Of a DNA stretch of 64,000 nucleotides, positions 15,833 to 24,992 are shown piece after piece. Under the pieces are notes generated by a model. The model saw nothing but the letters and a program-made list of their open reading frames with translations, did not search any database and was not told the DNA's origin. This DNA is from Hyphomicrobiales bacterium (GTDB taxonomy: Bacteria > Pseudomonadota > Alphaproteobacteria > Rhizobiales > Beijerinckiaceae). A program made the position numbers and the translations under genes. Position 1 is the stretch's first letter. Every line of letters starts with the position of its first letter. The stretch covers positions 62,001 through 126,000 of the forward strand of contig JAIXSM010000079.1 of assembly GCA_027484655.1 (NCBI GenBank). Reading direction: 5' to 3'.

Positions 15833-16798
15833 TCACTCGCCCTTGATGTTGTTCTCGCGCACGACCCGGCCCCACTCGACCACTTCCCTCGCGTAGAATT
15901 TCGCAAACGCCTCGGGGCCTTCCATCAGCAGAGTCATCTGCTGGGTTTCCTGTAGGCGCTTGCTCACCACGGGATCAGAGAGCGCCGCGCGCAGGGCGGC
16001 GTACTGCTGGTCGATGATCGCCTTCGGCGTCCCCTTCGGCGCGAAAAAGCCCCACCACGCTTCGGCGAGGAAGTCGGGAAACCCGCTTTCCGCCGTGGTC
16101 GGCGCGTCGGGCAGGGAGGCGAGGCGCGTCGGCCCCATCTGGGTGATCGCGCGCAGTTTCCCGGCGGCGATTTGCGGCAGGAGTGCAGCCACGGACGCGC
16201 AGATCAGTTCGATATGCCCGCCCAGCGCGTCGTTGATCGCCGGCCCCGCGCCCCGGTAGGGCACATGGGAGAGATTGATGCCCGCCTTGCGGCCCAGCAT
16301 CACCATGGCGAGGTGCCCGCTGCTGCCCGGACCCGACGTGCCGTAGGACACCGCGCCGGTCTTCTTGGCCATCGCGATCACGTCCGCGAAGGTGCGGTAA
16401 GGTTTGTCCACATTCGTGGCGATGATGTAGGGCGCCTTGCCGACCAGCATCACCGGCTCAAGGTCGGTCTCCACGTTCAGCGGCGGCTTGTCGAGCAGGC
16501 TGGGAATGGTGGAGTGGGAATCGAAGGTCACCAGCAGCGAGCCGCCGTCCGGCGCAGCGCGGGCCACCTGCGCCGCGCCGATGGAGCCGTTGGCGCCCGG
16601 CTTGTTCTCGATGACGATGTTGGCCTCCAGCCGCTGCTGCAGTCCCTCCTGCAGGATGCGGGCGAGCGCATCGACCGAGCCGCCCGGCGGAAACGGAACC
16701 ACGACGGTGACGTTGCGGCGCGCGCCCTGGGCGAAGGCTGGCGCTGGCGTCGCAAGGCAGGCGAGACCCAATGCGAATGTGCGGCGGTCGATGTTCAT
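15833..16798 (-). CDS. Tripartite tricarboxylate transporter (Bug/TctC) substrate-binding protein
   Basis: A 321-aa periplasmic receptor. It has an N-terminal signal with 'RRTFALGLACLA' (twin-Arg or Sec type) ending 'AFAQG', then the Bug fold with 'VPFPPGGSVDALAR', 'NKPGANGSIGA' and 'VPYRGAGPA'. It captures an organic acid for a TctAB permease, but no tctA/tctB is nearby, so it is an orphan receptor, as is common in this family. The ATG at 16798 is preceded by GAGGGAA. Confidence 0.94.
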   Translation of the reverse strand: MNIDRRTFALGLACLATPAPAFAQGARRNVTVVVPFPPGGSVDALARILQEGLQQRLEANIVIENKPGANGSIGAAQVARAAPDGGSLLVTFDSHSTIPSLLDKPPLNVETDLEPVMLVGKAPYIIATNVDKPYRTFADVIAMAKKTGAVSYGTSGPGSSGHLAMVMLGRKAGINLSHVPYRGAGPAINDALGGHIELICASVAALLPQIAAGKLRAITQMGPTRLASLPDAPTTAESGFPDFLAEAWWGFFAPKGTPKAIIDQQYAALRAALSDPVVSKRLQETQQMTLLMEGPEAFAKFYAREVVEWGRVVRENNIKGE

Positions 16799-16913
16799 GG
16801 CGTTCCCTCTCACGGGCTGTCGCTGCCCGTCCGGCTCAGGGTAGGCGCGGCGCGGGTGATTTCAACCGTGCGCCCATGGCGCAAACCGCATCGCGAAGTG
16901 CTATAGGCGACCC

Positions 16914-18038
16914 ATGAACAGACGCGCCAAGGATAGACACCAGCGAGGCTGGACCGAAGAAGAGATCGAGGCGGAAGCTCGCGAGCTTGCGCAGGCGAGC
17001 CTGCGCCCGCCGCAGCGCCTCGCCACACCCGCCTCCGGATTGCGAGCCTATGAGGTGAGCGAGGAGGAAGGCGGCTCCCGCCTCGACCGGTTCCTCGCCT
17101 TGCAGGCGGACGCCGCCGGCGAGGCGCTGTCGCGCACGCGCATCCGCGCGCTCATCGAGGAGGGCAAGGTCGCCCTCGACGGCGCGAAGATCGACGACGC
17201 CGGCCGCAAGGTGCGCGCCGGCCAGACGGTCAGCATCGAGGTGCCCGAAGCCGCCCCCGCCGAGCCCGTGGGCGAGGACATTCCCCTCGTCGTTCCCTAC
17301 GAGGACGAGCATCTCATCGTCGTGGATAAGCCGGCCGGCCTCGTGGTGCATCCGGCGGCGGGCCATGAGAGCGGCACGCTCGTCAACGCGCTCATCGCCC
17401 ATTGCGGGGCTTCCCTGTCTGGCGTGGGCGGCGTCAAGCGGCCGGGCATCGTGCACCGGCTGGACAAGGACACCTCAGGGCTGCTCGTCGTCGCCAAGAC
17501 CGACGCTGCGCATCAGGGACTGGCCGCGCTCTTCGCCGACCATGGCCGCACGCTGCCGCTGATCCGCGAGTATCGCGCGCTGGTGTGGGGCGTGCCCGCC
17601 CGGATGCGCGGCACGGTGGACGCGCCCATCGGCCGCCACGGCACGCACCGCGAGCGCCAGGCCATCGTGCGCGGGGAGCGGGGCCGCGAAGCGGTCACCC
17701 ACTGGGAGGTGGAGGAAACGTTCGTGGGCCGCGAGGGCGAGCCGGTGGCCACGCTCATCGCCTGCCAGCTGGAGACGGGTCGCACGCACCAGATCCGCGT
17801 GCACATGGCCCACATCGGCCATCCCGTGATGGGCGATCCGCTCTACGCGACCGGATTCCGCACGAAGTCGGCGCGGCTGGAGGATGAGGCCCGCGTTGCT
17901 CTGGAAGCGCTGGGCCGGCAGGCGCTGCACGCGGCCCGGCTTGGCTTCGAGCATCCGGGCACGGGCGAGGAACTGGAGTTCGAGAGCGACCTGCCTGCCG
18001 ACATGCAGCGGCTGCTGGACGCGCTGCGGGGGGCGTGA
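16914..18038 (+). CDS. rluD: RluA-family 23S rRNA pseudouridine synthase (RluD-like)
   Basis: A 374-aa enzyme. An S4 RNA-binding domain (residues about 52-110) is followed by the catalytic domain with Asp184 in 'HRLDKDTSGL' and 'ETGRTHQIRVHM'. RluD modifies helix 69 of 23S rRNA; assignment to RluD rather than RluC rests on length and the S4 domain. The N-terminal 40 residues are basic and poorly conserved. Confidence 0.93.
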   Translation: MNRRAKDRHQRGWTEEEIEAEARELAQASLRPPQRLATPASGLRAYEVSEEEGGSRLDRFLALQADAAGEALSRTRIRALIEEGKVALDGAKIDDAGRKVRAGQTVSIEVPEAAPAEPVGEDIPLVVPYEDEHLIVVDKPAGLVVHPAAGHESGTLVNALIAHCGASLSGVGGVKRPGIVHRLDKDTSGLLVVAKTDAAHQGLAALFADHGRTLPLIREYRALVWGVPARMRGTVDAPIGRHGTHRERQAIVRGERGREAVTHWEVEETFVGREGEPVATLIACQLETGRTHQIRVHMAHIGHPVMGDPLYATGFRTKSARLEDEARVALEALGRQALHAARLGFEHPGTGEELEFESDLPADMQRLLDALRGA

Positions 18039-18562
18039 GCCCTTGGACCGCGCGCGTCCTCGCGCGCATTCCGGACGCCTAATCACGCGCGGGGCCCCGG
18101 ATCGCCTTCGGCTTCCGGGGAGGTGGCGCGGGGTCCAGTTTGGCGCCGACCTTGCCGTCATTCCGGCGAAGGCCGGAATCCGCGATAAGCCGAAGGGCGC
18201 AAGCGTTTGCCTATCGTGGATGCAAGGGGCGCTTGTTGCCTTCGTCGGCATGACGCCGTGGCAAGATGGGCGCCCATTTGGCCGTCATGGCCGTGCTTGA
18301 CCCGGCCACCCAGTCGAGCGGCTGTGGCGTTGGATCCCCGGATCAATCCCCGGGTCAATCCCCGGGTCAAGCCCGGGGACGGGGACGGGGATGACGCGGT
18401 GGGGCGGATGGACCGCGCGCGGTCCATGTGAGCGATTACCTCCTCCCCGGCGCCATCCGGCGCCGACCCTCCCCCGCAAGCGGTGGAGGGAGGCTAATTC
18501 CGTTCATTTGAGCAAGTGCAATTAAGCACAAACCAACGTGCGCGAACCCCTCCACCAACGCA

Positions 18563-18586
18563 CGAAGTCGGGTCTACCCGACTTCG
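18563..18586. repeat. Perfect 10-bp hairpin 1 within repeat region
   Basis: CGAAGTCGGG-TCTA-CCCGACTTCG. The stem shares GAAGTCGG with hairpin 2, 14 nt downstream, so the two are likely copies of one another. They lie between the left and right GC motifs of a family B unit. Confidence 0.7.
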
Positions 18587-18599
18587 TCTTGAGAGTGAT

Positions 18600-18623
18600 A
18601 GAAGTCGGATAAATCCGACTTCT
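18600..18623. repeat. Perfect 10-bp hairpin 2 within repeat region
   Basis: AGAAGTCGGA-TAAA-TCCGACTTCT, a diverged twin of hairpin 1. Compensating changes keep both stems perfect, which suggests that structure or palindromicity is maintained. Confidence 0.7.
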
Positions 18624-18724
18624 ATTGCGGGGGAGGGTGGCTGGCGGAGCCAGCCGGGAGGGGGTTCTCGCGATTTACACTGCGCGCGAGGACGCGCGCG
18701 GTCCATGGTTGCCCCGCCGCGCCG

Positions 18725-19822
18725 TCAGTTCGCGAAGCGGAAGTGCAGCACGTCCCCGTCCTGCACCACGTACTCCTTGCCTTCCAGCCGGAACTTTCCG
18801 GCTTCGCGCGCGCCGGCCTCGCCGTTGTTGGCGATGTAATCGGCGTAGGCGATGGTCTCGGCGCGGATGAAGCCCTTCTCGAAATCGGTGTGGATGACGC
18901 CGGCCGCCTGGGGGCCCTTGGTGCCCTGCTCGATGGTCCACGCGCGGGCTTCCTTCGGGCCGACGGTGAAGTAGGTCACCAGCCGCAGCAGGGCGTATCC
19001 AGCGCGGATCACGCGGTTGAGGCCCGGCTCCTCAAGGCCAACGGCCTCAAGGTAATCCGTCTGCTCATCCGGCGGCAGCACGGCGATCTCGCTCTCGATC
19101 TTCGCCGAGACGACCACGGCCACGGCGCCTTCTTCCGCCGCGCGGGCCTTCACCCTGTCGGAGAACCCGTTGCCCTTGTCGGCGCTGGCTTCCTCGACGT
19201 TGCACACGTACAGGACCGGCTTCGACGAGAGGAGACCAAGCTGCTCGAAGGCGCGGCGCTCGTCGGCGCTTACCTGCGCCACGCGGGCGGGCTTGCCCTC
19301 GCGCAGCACGGCGAGGCAGCGGCCCATGAGATCAACCTGCTCCTTGGCGTCCTTGTCGCCGCTCTTGGCCTTCTTTTCGAGCGGCACGATGCGCTTCTCG
19401 AGGCTTTCGAGATCGGCGAGCATCAGCTCGGTCTCGATGGTCTCGATGTCGTTGATCGGATCGACCTTGCCTTCCACGTGGGTGATATCGCCGTCTTCAA
19501 AGCAGCGCACCACGTGGGCGATGGCGTCGCACTCGCGGATGTTGGCGAGGAACTGGTTGCCAAGCCCCTCGCCCTTCGAGGCGCCGCGCACAAGCCCGGC
19601 GATATCCACGAAGGTGAGCCGCGTGGGGATGATTTCCTTCGAGCTGGCGATGGCCGCGAGCTTGTCCAGACGCTCGTCAGGAACCGCCACGTCGCCCACG
19701 TTCGGCTCGATGGTGCAGAACGGATAATTCGCCGCCTGGGCCGCCGCCGTCTGCGTCAGCGCGTTGAAGAGGGTCGACTTGCCGACGTTCGGCAGGCCGA
19801 CGATGCCGCATTTGAAGCCCAT
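18725..19822 (-). CDS. ychF: Redox-regulated ATPase YchF (Obg-like GTPase family)
   Basis: A 365-aa protein of the usual family length. Walker A 'GLPNVGKST' sits at residues 8-16. The G4 position reads 'NVEEA' instead of NKxD, which is why YchF prefers ATP. The C-terminal TGS-type domain ends 'VQDGDVLHFRF'. It associates with ribosomes and modulates stress responses. The ATG at 19822 gives the conserved 'MGFKCGIVG' start; longer readings are rejected. Confidence 0.97.
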   Translation of the reverse strand: MGFKCGIVGLPNVGKSTLFNALTQTAAAQAANYPFCTIEPNVGDVAVPDERLDKLAAIASSKEIIPTRLTFVDIAGLVRGASKGEGLGNQFLANIRECDAIAHVVRCFEDGDITHVEGKVDPINDIETIETELMLADLESLEKRIVPLEKKAKSGDKDAKEQVDLMGRCLAVLREGKPARVAQVSADERRAFEQLGLLSSKPVLYVCNVEEASADKGNGFSDRVKARAAEEGAVAVVVSAKIESEIAVLPPDEQTDYLEAVGLEEPGLNRVIRAGYALLRLVTYFTVGPKEARAWTIEQGTKGPQAAGVIHTDFEKGFIRAETIAYADYIANNGEAGAREAGKFRLEGKEYVVQDGDVLHFRFAN

Positions 19823-20009
19823 GGGATCCGTCTCGTTGCGGCGGGCGTGGCGCCCGCGCGTGCTCGCCCGCATAGACCCCAGCGGGCGCGGCGCTGTCAA
19901 TGCGCGCCCCGGCCACAGGCCCGTTGACATGAGCGCCGCCATCCTTCAGGAGGCGCCCTCCGCGTTCTGGCGGACCCCCGAATCCCTCCCGATCCATTCA
20001 AGGAGCACA

Positions 20010-21257
20010 ATGGCGTCCTGCGGCCTCGATTTCGGCACGTCCAACACGACCCTCGGCCTTGTGCGGGGGAACGCGCCGGCGCTCGCGCTGCTGGAAGGCG
20101 GTGACGTGACCATCCCCAGCGCCATTTTCTTCGACTGGTCCGCCCGCGCCGCCATCGGCCGCGCCGCCATTGCCGCCTATCTGGAAGGCGCGCCGGGCCG
20201 GCTTTTGCGCAGCCTCAAGTCCACGCTTGGCAGTTCGCTGATCGACGAGGCGACCCAGGTTGGCCGCAAGCGCCTGCGCTTCACGGAGGTCATCGCCTGC
20301 TATCTGGAACTTGTGAAGGCGCGCGGCGAGGAGGCCGCCGGCGCGCCGCTCACCCACGTTGTGCACGGGCGACCCGTGCATTTTGTCGACGGCGACGCGG
20401 CGGGCGACCGCAAGGCTGAGGATGCGCTGCGCGACATCGCCCGCTCCATCGGCTTTTCGGACGTGTCGTTTCAGTTCGAGCCCATCGCTGCCGCCCTCGA
20501 CTATGAGCAACGCGTGCGGGCTGAGGAAATCGCGCTCGTCATCGACATGGGCGGCGGCACGTCGGATTTCTCGATTGTGCGTCTCAGTCCCGAGCGGCAC
20601 GCGCGCGCAGATCGCAGCGCCGATGTGCTCGCCAACTCCGGCGTGCGTGTGGGCGGCGTGGATTTTGATCGCAGGCTCAGTCTCGAAACCGTGATGCCGC
20701 TGCTGGGCTTCCGCAGCCCCATGAAGAAGGCGGGCGTGGATACGCCATCGGGCTATTTTCATGATCTCGCCACGTGGGCGAGCATCAACCGCATGTACGA
20801 TCCCAAGGTGCTGCGGGAGTTGCGCGAGGTGCGTCGCGACAGTCTGCGTCCGGACCTCATCGAACGCCTGATGGCTGTTGTGGAATCCCAGCGCGGACAT
20901 TCCATCGCCATGGAGGTTGAAGGAGCCAAGATCAGCCTGTCGCACGCCGAGGCCGCGTCCGTGGGGCTTGGCTTCATTGAGGATGGGCTGGCGGCCACCG
21001 CGACCCGCGATGATCTCGTTCACGCCTCGCGTGAGCTCACCGCGCGCGTTGTCGCGAGCATGGAGGCATGCCTCAAACAGGCGGGCCTCACGGCGCGCGA
21101 TGTGGACGCGCTGTTTCTCACCGGCGGCACCACGCAGATCCCCCACGTGCGCGCCGCAGTGACGGGGCTTCTGCCGGACGCGCGCCTTGTGGAGGGCGAC
21201 ACCTTCGGTTCTGTGGGGACGGGGCTCACCATCGAGGCGCAGCGCAGGTACGGATAG
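20010..21257 (+). CDS. Hsp70-family chaperone-like ATPase (YegD type)
   Basis: A 415-aa protein containing only the actin/Hsp70 nucleotide-binding domain: phosphate 1 loop 'GLDFGTSNTTLG' (residues 5-16), phosphate 2 'VIDMGGGTSDFSI' and adenosine loop 'LTGGTTQIPHVR'. No peptide-binding domain follows, matching the short YegD subfamily rather than DnaK. AGGAG lies 4 nt before the ATG. It is divergent from ychF. Client proteins unknown. Confidence 0.92.
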   Translation: MASCGLDFGTSNTTLGLVRGNAPALALLEGGDVTIPSAIFFDWSARAAIGRAAIAAYLEGAPGRLLRSLKSTLGSSLIDEATQVGRKRLRFTEVIACYLELVKARGEEAAGAPLTHVVHGRPVHFVDGDAAGDRKAEDALRDIARSIGFSDVSFQFEPIAAALDYEQRVRAEEIALVIDMGGGTSDFSIVRLSPERHARADRSADVLANSGVRVGGVDFDRRLSLETVMPLLGFRSPMKKAGVDTPSGYFHDLATWASINRMYDPKVLRELREVRRDSLRPDLIERLMAVVESQRGHSIAMEVEGAKISLSHAEAASVGLGFIEDGLAATATRDDLVHASRELTARVVASMEACLKQAGLTARDVDALFLTGGTTQIPHVRAAVTGLLPDARLVEGDTFGSVGTGLTIEAQRRYG

Positions 21258-21284
21258 CGCACGCGGGAAGCGGTGCGCTCGTTT

Positions 21285-21665
21285 GGACCGCGCGCGTCCT
21301 CGCGCGCAAAAGAGCGCCTGGATCAATGCGCGCGGGGCCCCGGATCGCCTTCGGCGTCCGGGGAGGTGGCGCGCGGTCCAGCTTGGCGCCAACCTCGCCG
21401 TCATTCCGGCGACGGCCGGAATCCGCGATAAGCCGCAGGCCGCAAGCGTTTGCCTGCCGTGGATGCCGACCTTCGTCGGCATGACGCGGTGGGGCGGATG
21501 GACCGCGCGCGTCCTCGCGCGCAAAAGAGCGCCTGGATCAATGCGCGCGGGGCCCCGGATCGCCTTCGGCGTCCGGGGAGGTGGCGCGCGGTCCAGTTTG
21601 GCGTCCACCTCGCCGTCATTCCGGCGAAGGCCGGAAGCCACGAAAAGCCTCGGGGCCGCAGCGTT
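21285..21665. repeat. Family A repeats, near-identical tandem copies
   Basis: Fills the gap between the Hsp70-like gene and apt. Copy 1 is 21285-21499 and copy 2 is 21500-21665. Over the first ~165 bp they differ at only a few positions, then copy 2 diverges at the apt 3' end. Each starts with GGACCGCGCGCGTCC, then CGCGCGCAAAAGAGCGCC, a GGCCCCGGATCGCCTTCGG segment and a CCGGCGA-GGCCGG dyad. Near-identity implies a recent duplication. Confidence 0.85.
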
Positions 21666-22205
21666 TCAGTGCCCCTCGAAGGTCATGAGCGTGCGCACCG
21701 GCACCCCCAGCGCCTCGATTTTCTTCGCGCCGCCAAGATCGGGCAGGTCGATGACGAAGCACGCCGCCACCACATCGGCGCCGATGGACTTGAGCAGCTT
21801 CACGGCGCCTTCCGCCGTACCCCCCGTGGCGATGAGATCGTCAATGAGAATGACGCGCTCGCCCGGCGCCACCGCGTCCGAGTGCATCTCCATCTCATCT
21901 ACGCCGTATTCGAGCGAGTAGGCGATGGAGACCTTGTCGTGGGGCAGTTTGCCCTTCTTGCGGATCGGCACGAAACCGGCCGACAGCTGGTGCGCAACGG
22001 CGCCGCCAAGGATGAATCCGCGCGCCTCCATGCCCGCCACCTTGTCGATGCGCCCGCCCGCCCACGGCTGCACCAGTTCATCGACGGCGCGGCGAAACGC
22101 GCGCGCATCGCCCAAAAGCGTGGTGATGTCGCGGAACATAATCCCCGGCTTGGGATAATCGGGAATGGTGCGGATGGCGTTTTTCAGCTCGCTGTCGACG
22201 GGCAT
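21666..22205 (-). CDS. apt: Adenine phosphoribosyltransferase
   Basis: Purine salvage enzyme that makes AMP from adenine and PRPP. It is 179 aa, with the PRPP-binding loop '[16 protein letters not shown]' and the family N-terminus '[18 protein letters not shown]'. It is convergent with no gene on its 3' side; family A repeats abut the stop. mtnP, which releases adenine, lies 270 nt away on the same strand. Confidence 0.97.
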   Translation of the reverse strand: MPVDSELKNAIRTIPDYPKPGIMFRDITTLLGDARAFRRAVDELVQPWAGGRIDKVAGMEARGFILGGAVAHQLSAGFVPIRKKGKLPHDKVSIAYSLEYGVDEMEMHSDAVAPGERVILIDDLIATGGTAEGAVKLLKSIGADVVAACFVIDLPDLGGAKKIEALGVPVRTLMTFEGH

Positions 22206-22274
22206 GGATGGGCTCGCTTAGGGGCGCGGGGCAGACTAGTCTGCATCGAGTGGTTGTGAAAGAAGGAGAAGGCG

Positions 22275-22478
22275 ATGTCTGACAGTCCACAAAACAAGGT
22301 CACCCTTATCGATGTCGACGTGCCGTTCCTCCGGCTCGTGTTCTTCTTCGTGAAGGCCGGTCTTGCAGTGATTCCGGCCGCAATCATCGTCGGGCTCGTC
22401 CTGATCCTGTTCAGTCATCTGCTCCGGGCCGTGCTCGGGTTCGGCTTCTTTGGGGCCGGGGCGCGCCTCTATCTCTAG
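22275..22478 (+). CDS. Small membrane protein, 67 aa
   Basis: Unrecognised. A hydrophilic N-terminus of about 15 residues precedes a hydrophobic region (residues about 18-47) with one or two membrane segments and a Gly/Phe-rich tail. AAGGAG lies 8 nt before the ATG, supporting translation. It is divergent from apt, and its stop overlaps the mtnP stop by 3 nt on the opposite strand. A real small gene is likely, but the function is unknown. Confidence 0.7.
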   Translation: MSDSPQNKVTLIDVDVPFLRLVFFFVKAGLAVIPAAIIVGLVLILFSHLLRAVLGFGFFGAGARLYL

Positions 22479-23350
22479 GACGCGTTCACGCGCGCCAGAA
22501 TAGGCGCGAGCGTGCGCAGAAGCTCAGGGTCTCGCGCTGCCGGCGCAGTGATGAGCGCCGTATCCAGCGCGCGGTCGGAGCCGATGGGGCAGGGCTCATG
22601 CTGCGCCGGAAACTCGCGCAGCAGGCGTGCGAGAAGCCGCGCCGCTTTGGTCGAGTTTTCATGCACCACCTTGAGCACGGAGGCCACCTCCACGGCGGCG
22701 TGCTCGGGATGCCAGCAGTCGTAATCCGTCACCATGGCGATGATCGCATAGGACAGCTCCGCCTCGCGGGCGAGCTTGGCTTCGGGCATGGCCGTCATGC
22801 CGATGACGTCGTAGCCGAGGCCCTTGTAGGTCATCGACTCGGCGTAGGAGGAGAACTGCGGCCCCTCCATGCACACGTAAGTTCCGCCCCGCTTGCACTC
22901 GATATCCTCCGCGCGTGCGGCGGCGGCGATGCGCTCCTGCAAAAGCGGCGCGACCGGATGGGCCATGGAGACATGGGCCACGCAGCCGTTGCCGAAGAAC
23001 GACGACTGGCGCCCGAACGTGCGATCCACGAACTGGTCCGCCAGCACGAACAGCCCCGGATACAGCTCCGGCTTGAACGAGCCGCAGGCGGAGACGGAGA
23101 TCAGGTCCGTCACGCCCGCCGCCTTCAGGGCGTAGATGTTGGCGCGATAGTTGATGCCCGAGGGCGACAGCCGGTGCCCGCGTCCGTGGCGCGCAAGAAA
23201 CACCACGTCGGTGGCGCCGATGCGCCCGAAGCGCAGCGCGTCGGAGGGGGCGCCGAAGGGGGTTTCGACGGTCTCTTCCCGCAAGTCCTCGAGCCCGGGC
23301 AGGTCATAAACGCCCGAACCGCCGATCACCCCCACAATCGCCTTCGTCAT
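22475..23350 (-). CDS. mtnP: S-methyl-5'-thioadenosine phosphorylase
   Basis: A 291-aa nucleoside phosphorylase that splits methylthioadenosine into adenine and methylthioribose-1-phosphate. Family features are 'VIGGSGVYDLPGL', 'FLARHGRGHRLSPSGINYRA' and 'CMEGPQFSSYAES'. It supplies adenine to the neighbouring apt product; the two genes are on the same strand with only the small divergent ORF between. Confidence 0.97.
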   Translation of the reverse strand: MTKAIVGVIGGSGVYDLPGLEDLREETVETPFGAPSDALRFGRIGATDVVFLARHGRGHRLSPSGINYRANIYALKAAGVTDLISVSACGSFKPELYPGLFVLADQFVDRTFGRQSSFFGNGCVAHVSMAHPVAPLLQERIAAAARAEDIECKRGGTYVCMEGPQFSSYAESMTYKGLGYDVIGMTAMPEAKLAREAELSYAIIAMVTDYDCWHPEHAAVEVASVLKVVHENSTKAARLLARLLREFPAQHEPCPIGSDRALDTALITAPAARDPELLRTLAPILARVNAS

Positions 23351-23493
23351 CGTTTCAGCGCTCCGCGAACAGTCGCGCTTTTGTCGCCATCGCGGCCCCG
23401 GTTGGCAAGGGCAAACCGCGCCGGGCGGCGCCGCATCGTGATTTGCCGCGGGGCAGGGCGCGCCCTAGGTTCCCCGCACACAGGAGAGCCGCC

Positions 23494-24450
23494 ATGAACG
23501 TGATCCACCGGAGAGGCTGGGAAATTCCCGAGCGCGAGGCGACGCCGGAAGAGCTGGTCTTCAACCGCAGGGCGCTCATGAAGGGCGCCGGGCTGATCGG
23601 CGCCGGCGCCATGTTGCCAGGCGGCGCCCTGGCGCAGGGCGCGGATCCCTCCGCTGGTCTGTATCCCGCGCCCCGCAACGAGCGTTATCGCCTCGACCGT
23701 CCGCCGCACACGGAAGACGTGACGGGCAAGTACAACAATTTCTATGAGTTCGGCTCGACCAAGTTCATCTGGGACGCGGCGCAGAAGCTGCAAACCCGGC
23801 CCTGGACCATCAAGTTCGACGGGCTCGTCGAAAAGCCGCGTGAGGTGGACATCGACACCCTGCTGAAGGCGGTGAAGCTGGAGGAGCGCCTGTATCGCCT
23901 GCGGTGCGTCGAGGCGTGGTCCATGACGATCCCATGGACCGGCTTCCCCATGAAGCAGTTGCTGGATTTCGCGAAGCCACTTTCGGGCGCGAAGTACGTG
24001 CGCATGGAAACGTTCCTTGAGCCGAAGATCGCGCCCGGCCAGCGGCAGACGTGGTTTCCGTGGCCGTTCGTGGACGGTTGCACCATCGAGGAGGCTGCCA
24101 ACGAACTCGCGTTCATGGTGACAGGCGCCTACGGCAAGCCGCTCGCCAAGCAGTTTGGCGCGCCGCTGCGGGTCCACATGCCCTGGAAGTACGGATTCAA
24201 GGCCGTGAAATCCATCACGCGCGTGAGCTTTGTCGCCGAACGCCCGAAGGGATTTTGGGAGGCGTTGCAGCCCGCGGAGTACGGCTTCTGGGCGAACGTG
24301 AATCCGGCGGTGGATCATCCGCGCTGGAGCCAGGCGACCGAGGAGGTGCTGGGCACGCGCGACCGCATCCCCACGGTGCTCTTCAACGGCTACGGCGAGT
24401 TCGTGGCTGATCTCTACAAGGGGCTTGAGAAAGAGAAGCTCTGGATGTGA
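23494..24450 (+). CDS. msrP: Protein-methionine-sulfoxide reductase catalytic subunit MsrP
   Basis: A 318-aa periplasmic molybdopterin enzyme that repairs oxidised methionines. A Tat motif 'NRRALMK' (Arg25-Arg26) is followed by a signal region ending 'GALAQ'. The Mo-ligating Cys138 lies in 'YRLRCVEAWSM'. AGGAG is 7-8 nt before the ATG. The haem membrane partner msrQ is not adjacent; a Fur-family gene follows instead. Confidence 0.96.
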   Translation: MNVIHRRGWEIPEREATPEELVFNRRALMKGAGLIGAGAMLPGGALAQGADPSAGLYPAPRNERYRLDRPPHTEDVTGKYNNFYEFGSTKFIWDAAQKLQTRPWTIKFDGLVEKPREVDIDTLLKAVKLEERLYRLRCVEAWSMTIPWTGFPMKQLLDFAKPLSGAKYVRMETFLEPKIAPGQRQTWFPWPFVDGCTIEEAANELAFMVTGAYGKPLAKQFGAPLRVHMPWKYGFKAVKSITRVSFVAERPKGFWEALQPAEYGFWANVNPAVDHPRWSQATEEVLGTRDRIPTVLFNGYGEFVADLYKGLEKEKLWM

Positions 24451-24532
24451 CCGCCGCCGCCGGGGAGGCTTCATCGACAAGCCCGAGGCCTTGCGGCTAG
24501 AAGGGCCGTCCACGACCGCGAGGCCGCAGGCG

Positions 24533-24961
24533 ATGAACGACGTCAAGACGAAGATGCTCGAGGACAAGCTGGCCCGGTCTGGCGCGCGCATGACCGCGCC
24601 CCGCCGCGTGCTCGCGCGCGTCCTCGGCCAGTCCAGCGATCACCCGGACGTGGAGGAGTTGCATCGCCGCGCGCAGGAGATCGACCCGGGCATTTCGCTG
24701 GCGACCGTCTATCGCACCGTGCGCCTGTTCGAGCAGCTTGGCATTGTTGAGCGTCACGCCTTTTCCGCTGGCCGCGCGCGGTATGAACATGGCGGCGAGG
24801 AGCACCACGACCACTTTGTGAACGTGCGCACCGGCGAGGTGGTGGAGTTCCACGCGCCGGAAATCGAGGCCCTGCAGGCGGAAATCGCTGCCCGCCATGG
24901 CTACAGGATCCTCGACCATCGGCTCGTGCTCTACGTGGAGCCGCTGGAGAAGAAGGGGTGA
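24533..24961 (+). CDS. fur: Fur-family metal-responsive regulator
   Basis: A 142-aa repressor. Winged-helix DNA-binding half (residues 1-80, 'ISLATVYRTVRLFEQLGIVERH') and a dimerisation half with the metal motif His91-His92-Asp93-His94. There are no cysteines, so the structural Cys4 zinc site of classical Fur is absent, as in several alphaproteobacterial Fur/Mur proteins. Whether it senses iron or manganese cannot be told here. It lies 82 nt downstream of msrP. Confidence 0.9.
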   Translation: MNDVKTKMLEDKLARSGARMTAPRRVLARVLGQSSDHPDVEELHRRAQEIDPGISLATVYRTVRLFEQLGIVERHAFSAGRARYEHGGEEHHDHFVNVRTGEVVEFHAPEIEALQAEIAARHGYRILDHRLVLYVEPLEKKG

Positions 24962-24992
24962 GGGCGCATTTGCCCGATCCTGCTCGATGATT

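Larger units (their letters stand above)
18039..18724. repeat. Intergenic repeat region combining families A and B
   Basis: 686 bp without genes. 18045-18261 is a family A copy (GGACCGCGCGCGTCC start, inner GCCGTCATTCCGGCGAAGGCC dyad). It is followed by three short tandem units of ATCCCCGGGTCA type around 18335-18370 and then by family B sequence (18432-18668). Two homologous 10-bp hairpins lie inside family B (separate entries). I see no coding potential. Confidence 0.8.

Noticed and set aside
19998..21641. 547-codon minus-strand frame opposite the Hsp70-like gene
   Set aside because: Antisense shadow; it also runs through non-coding repeats.
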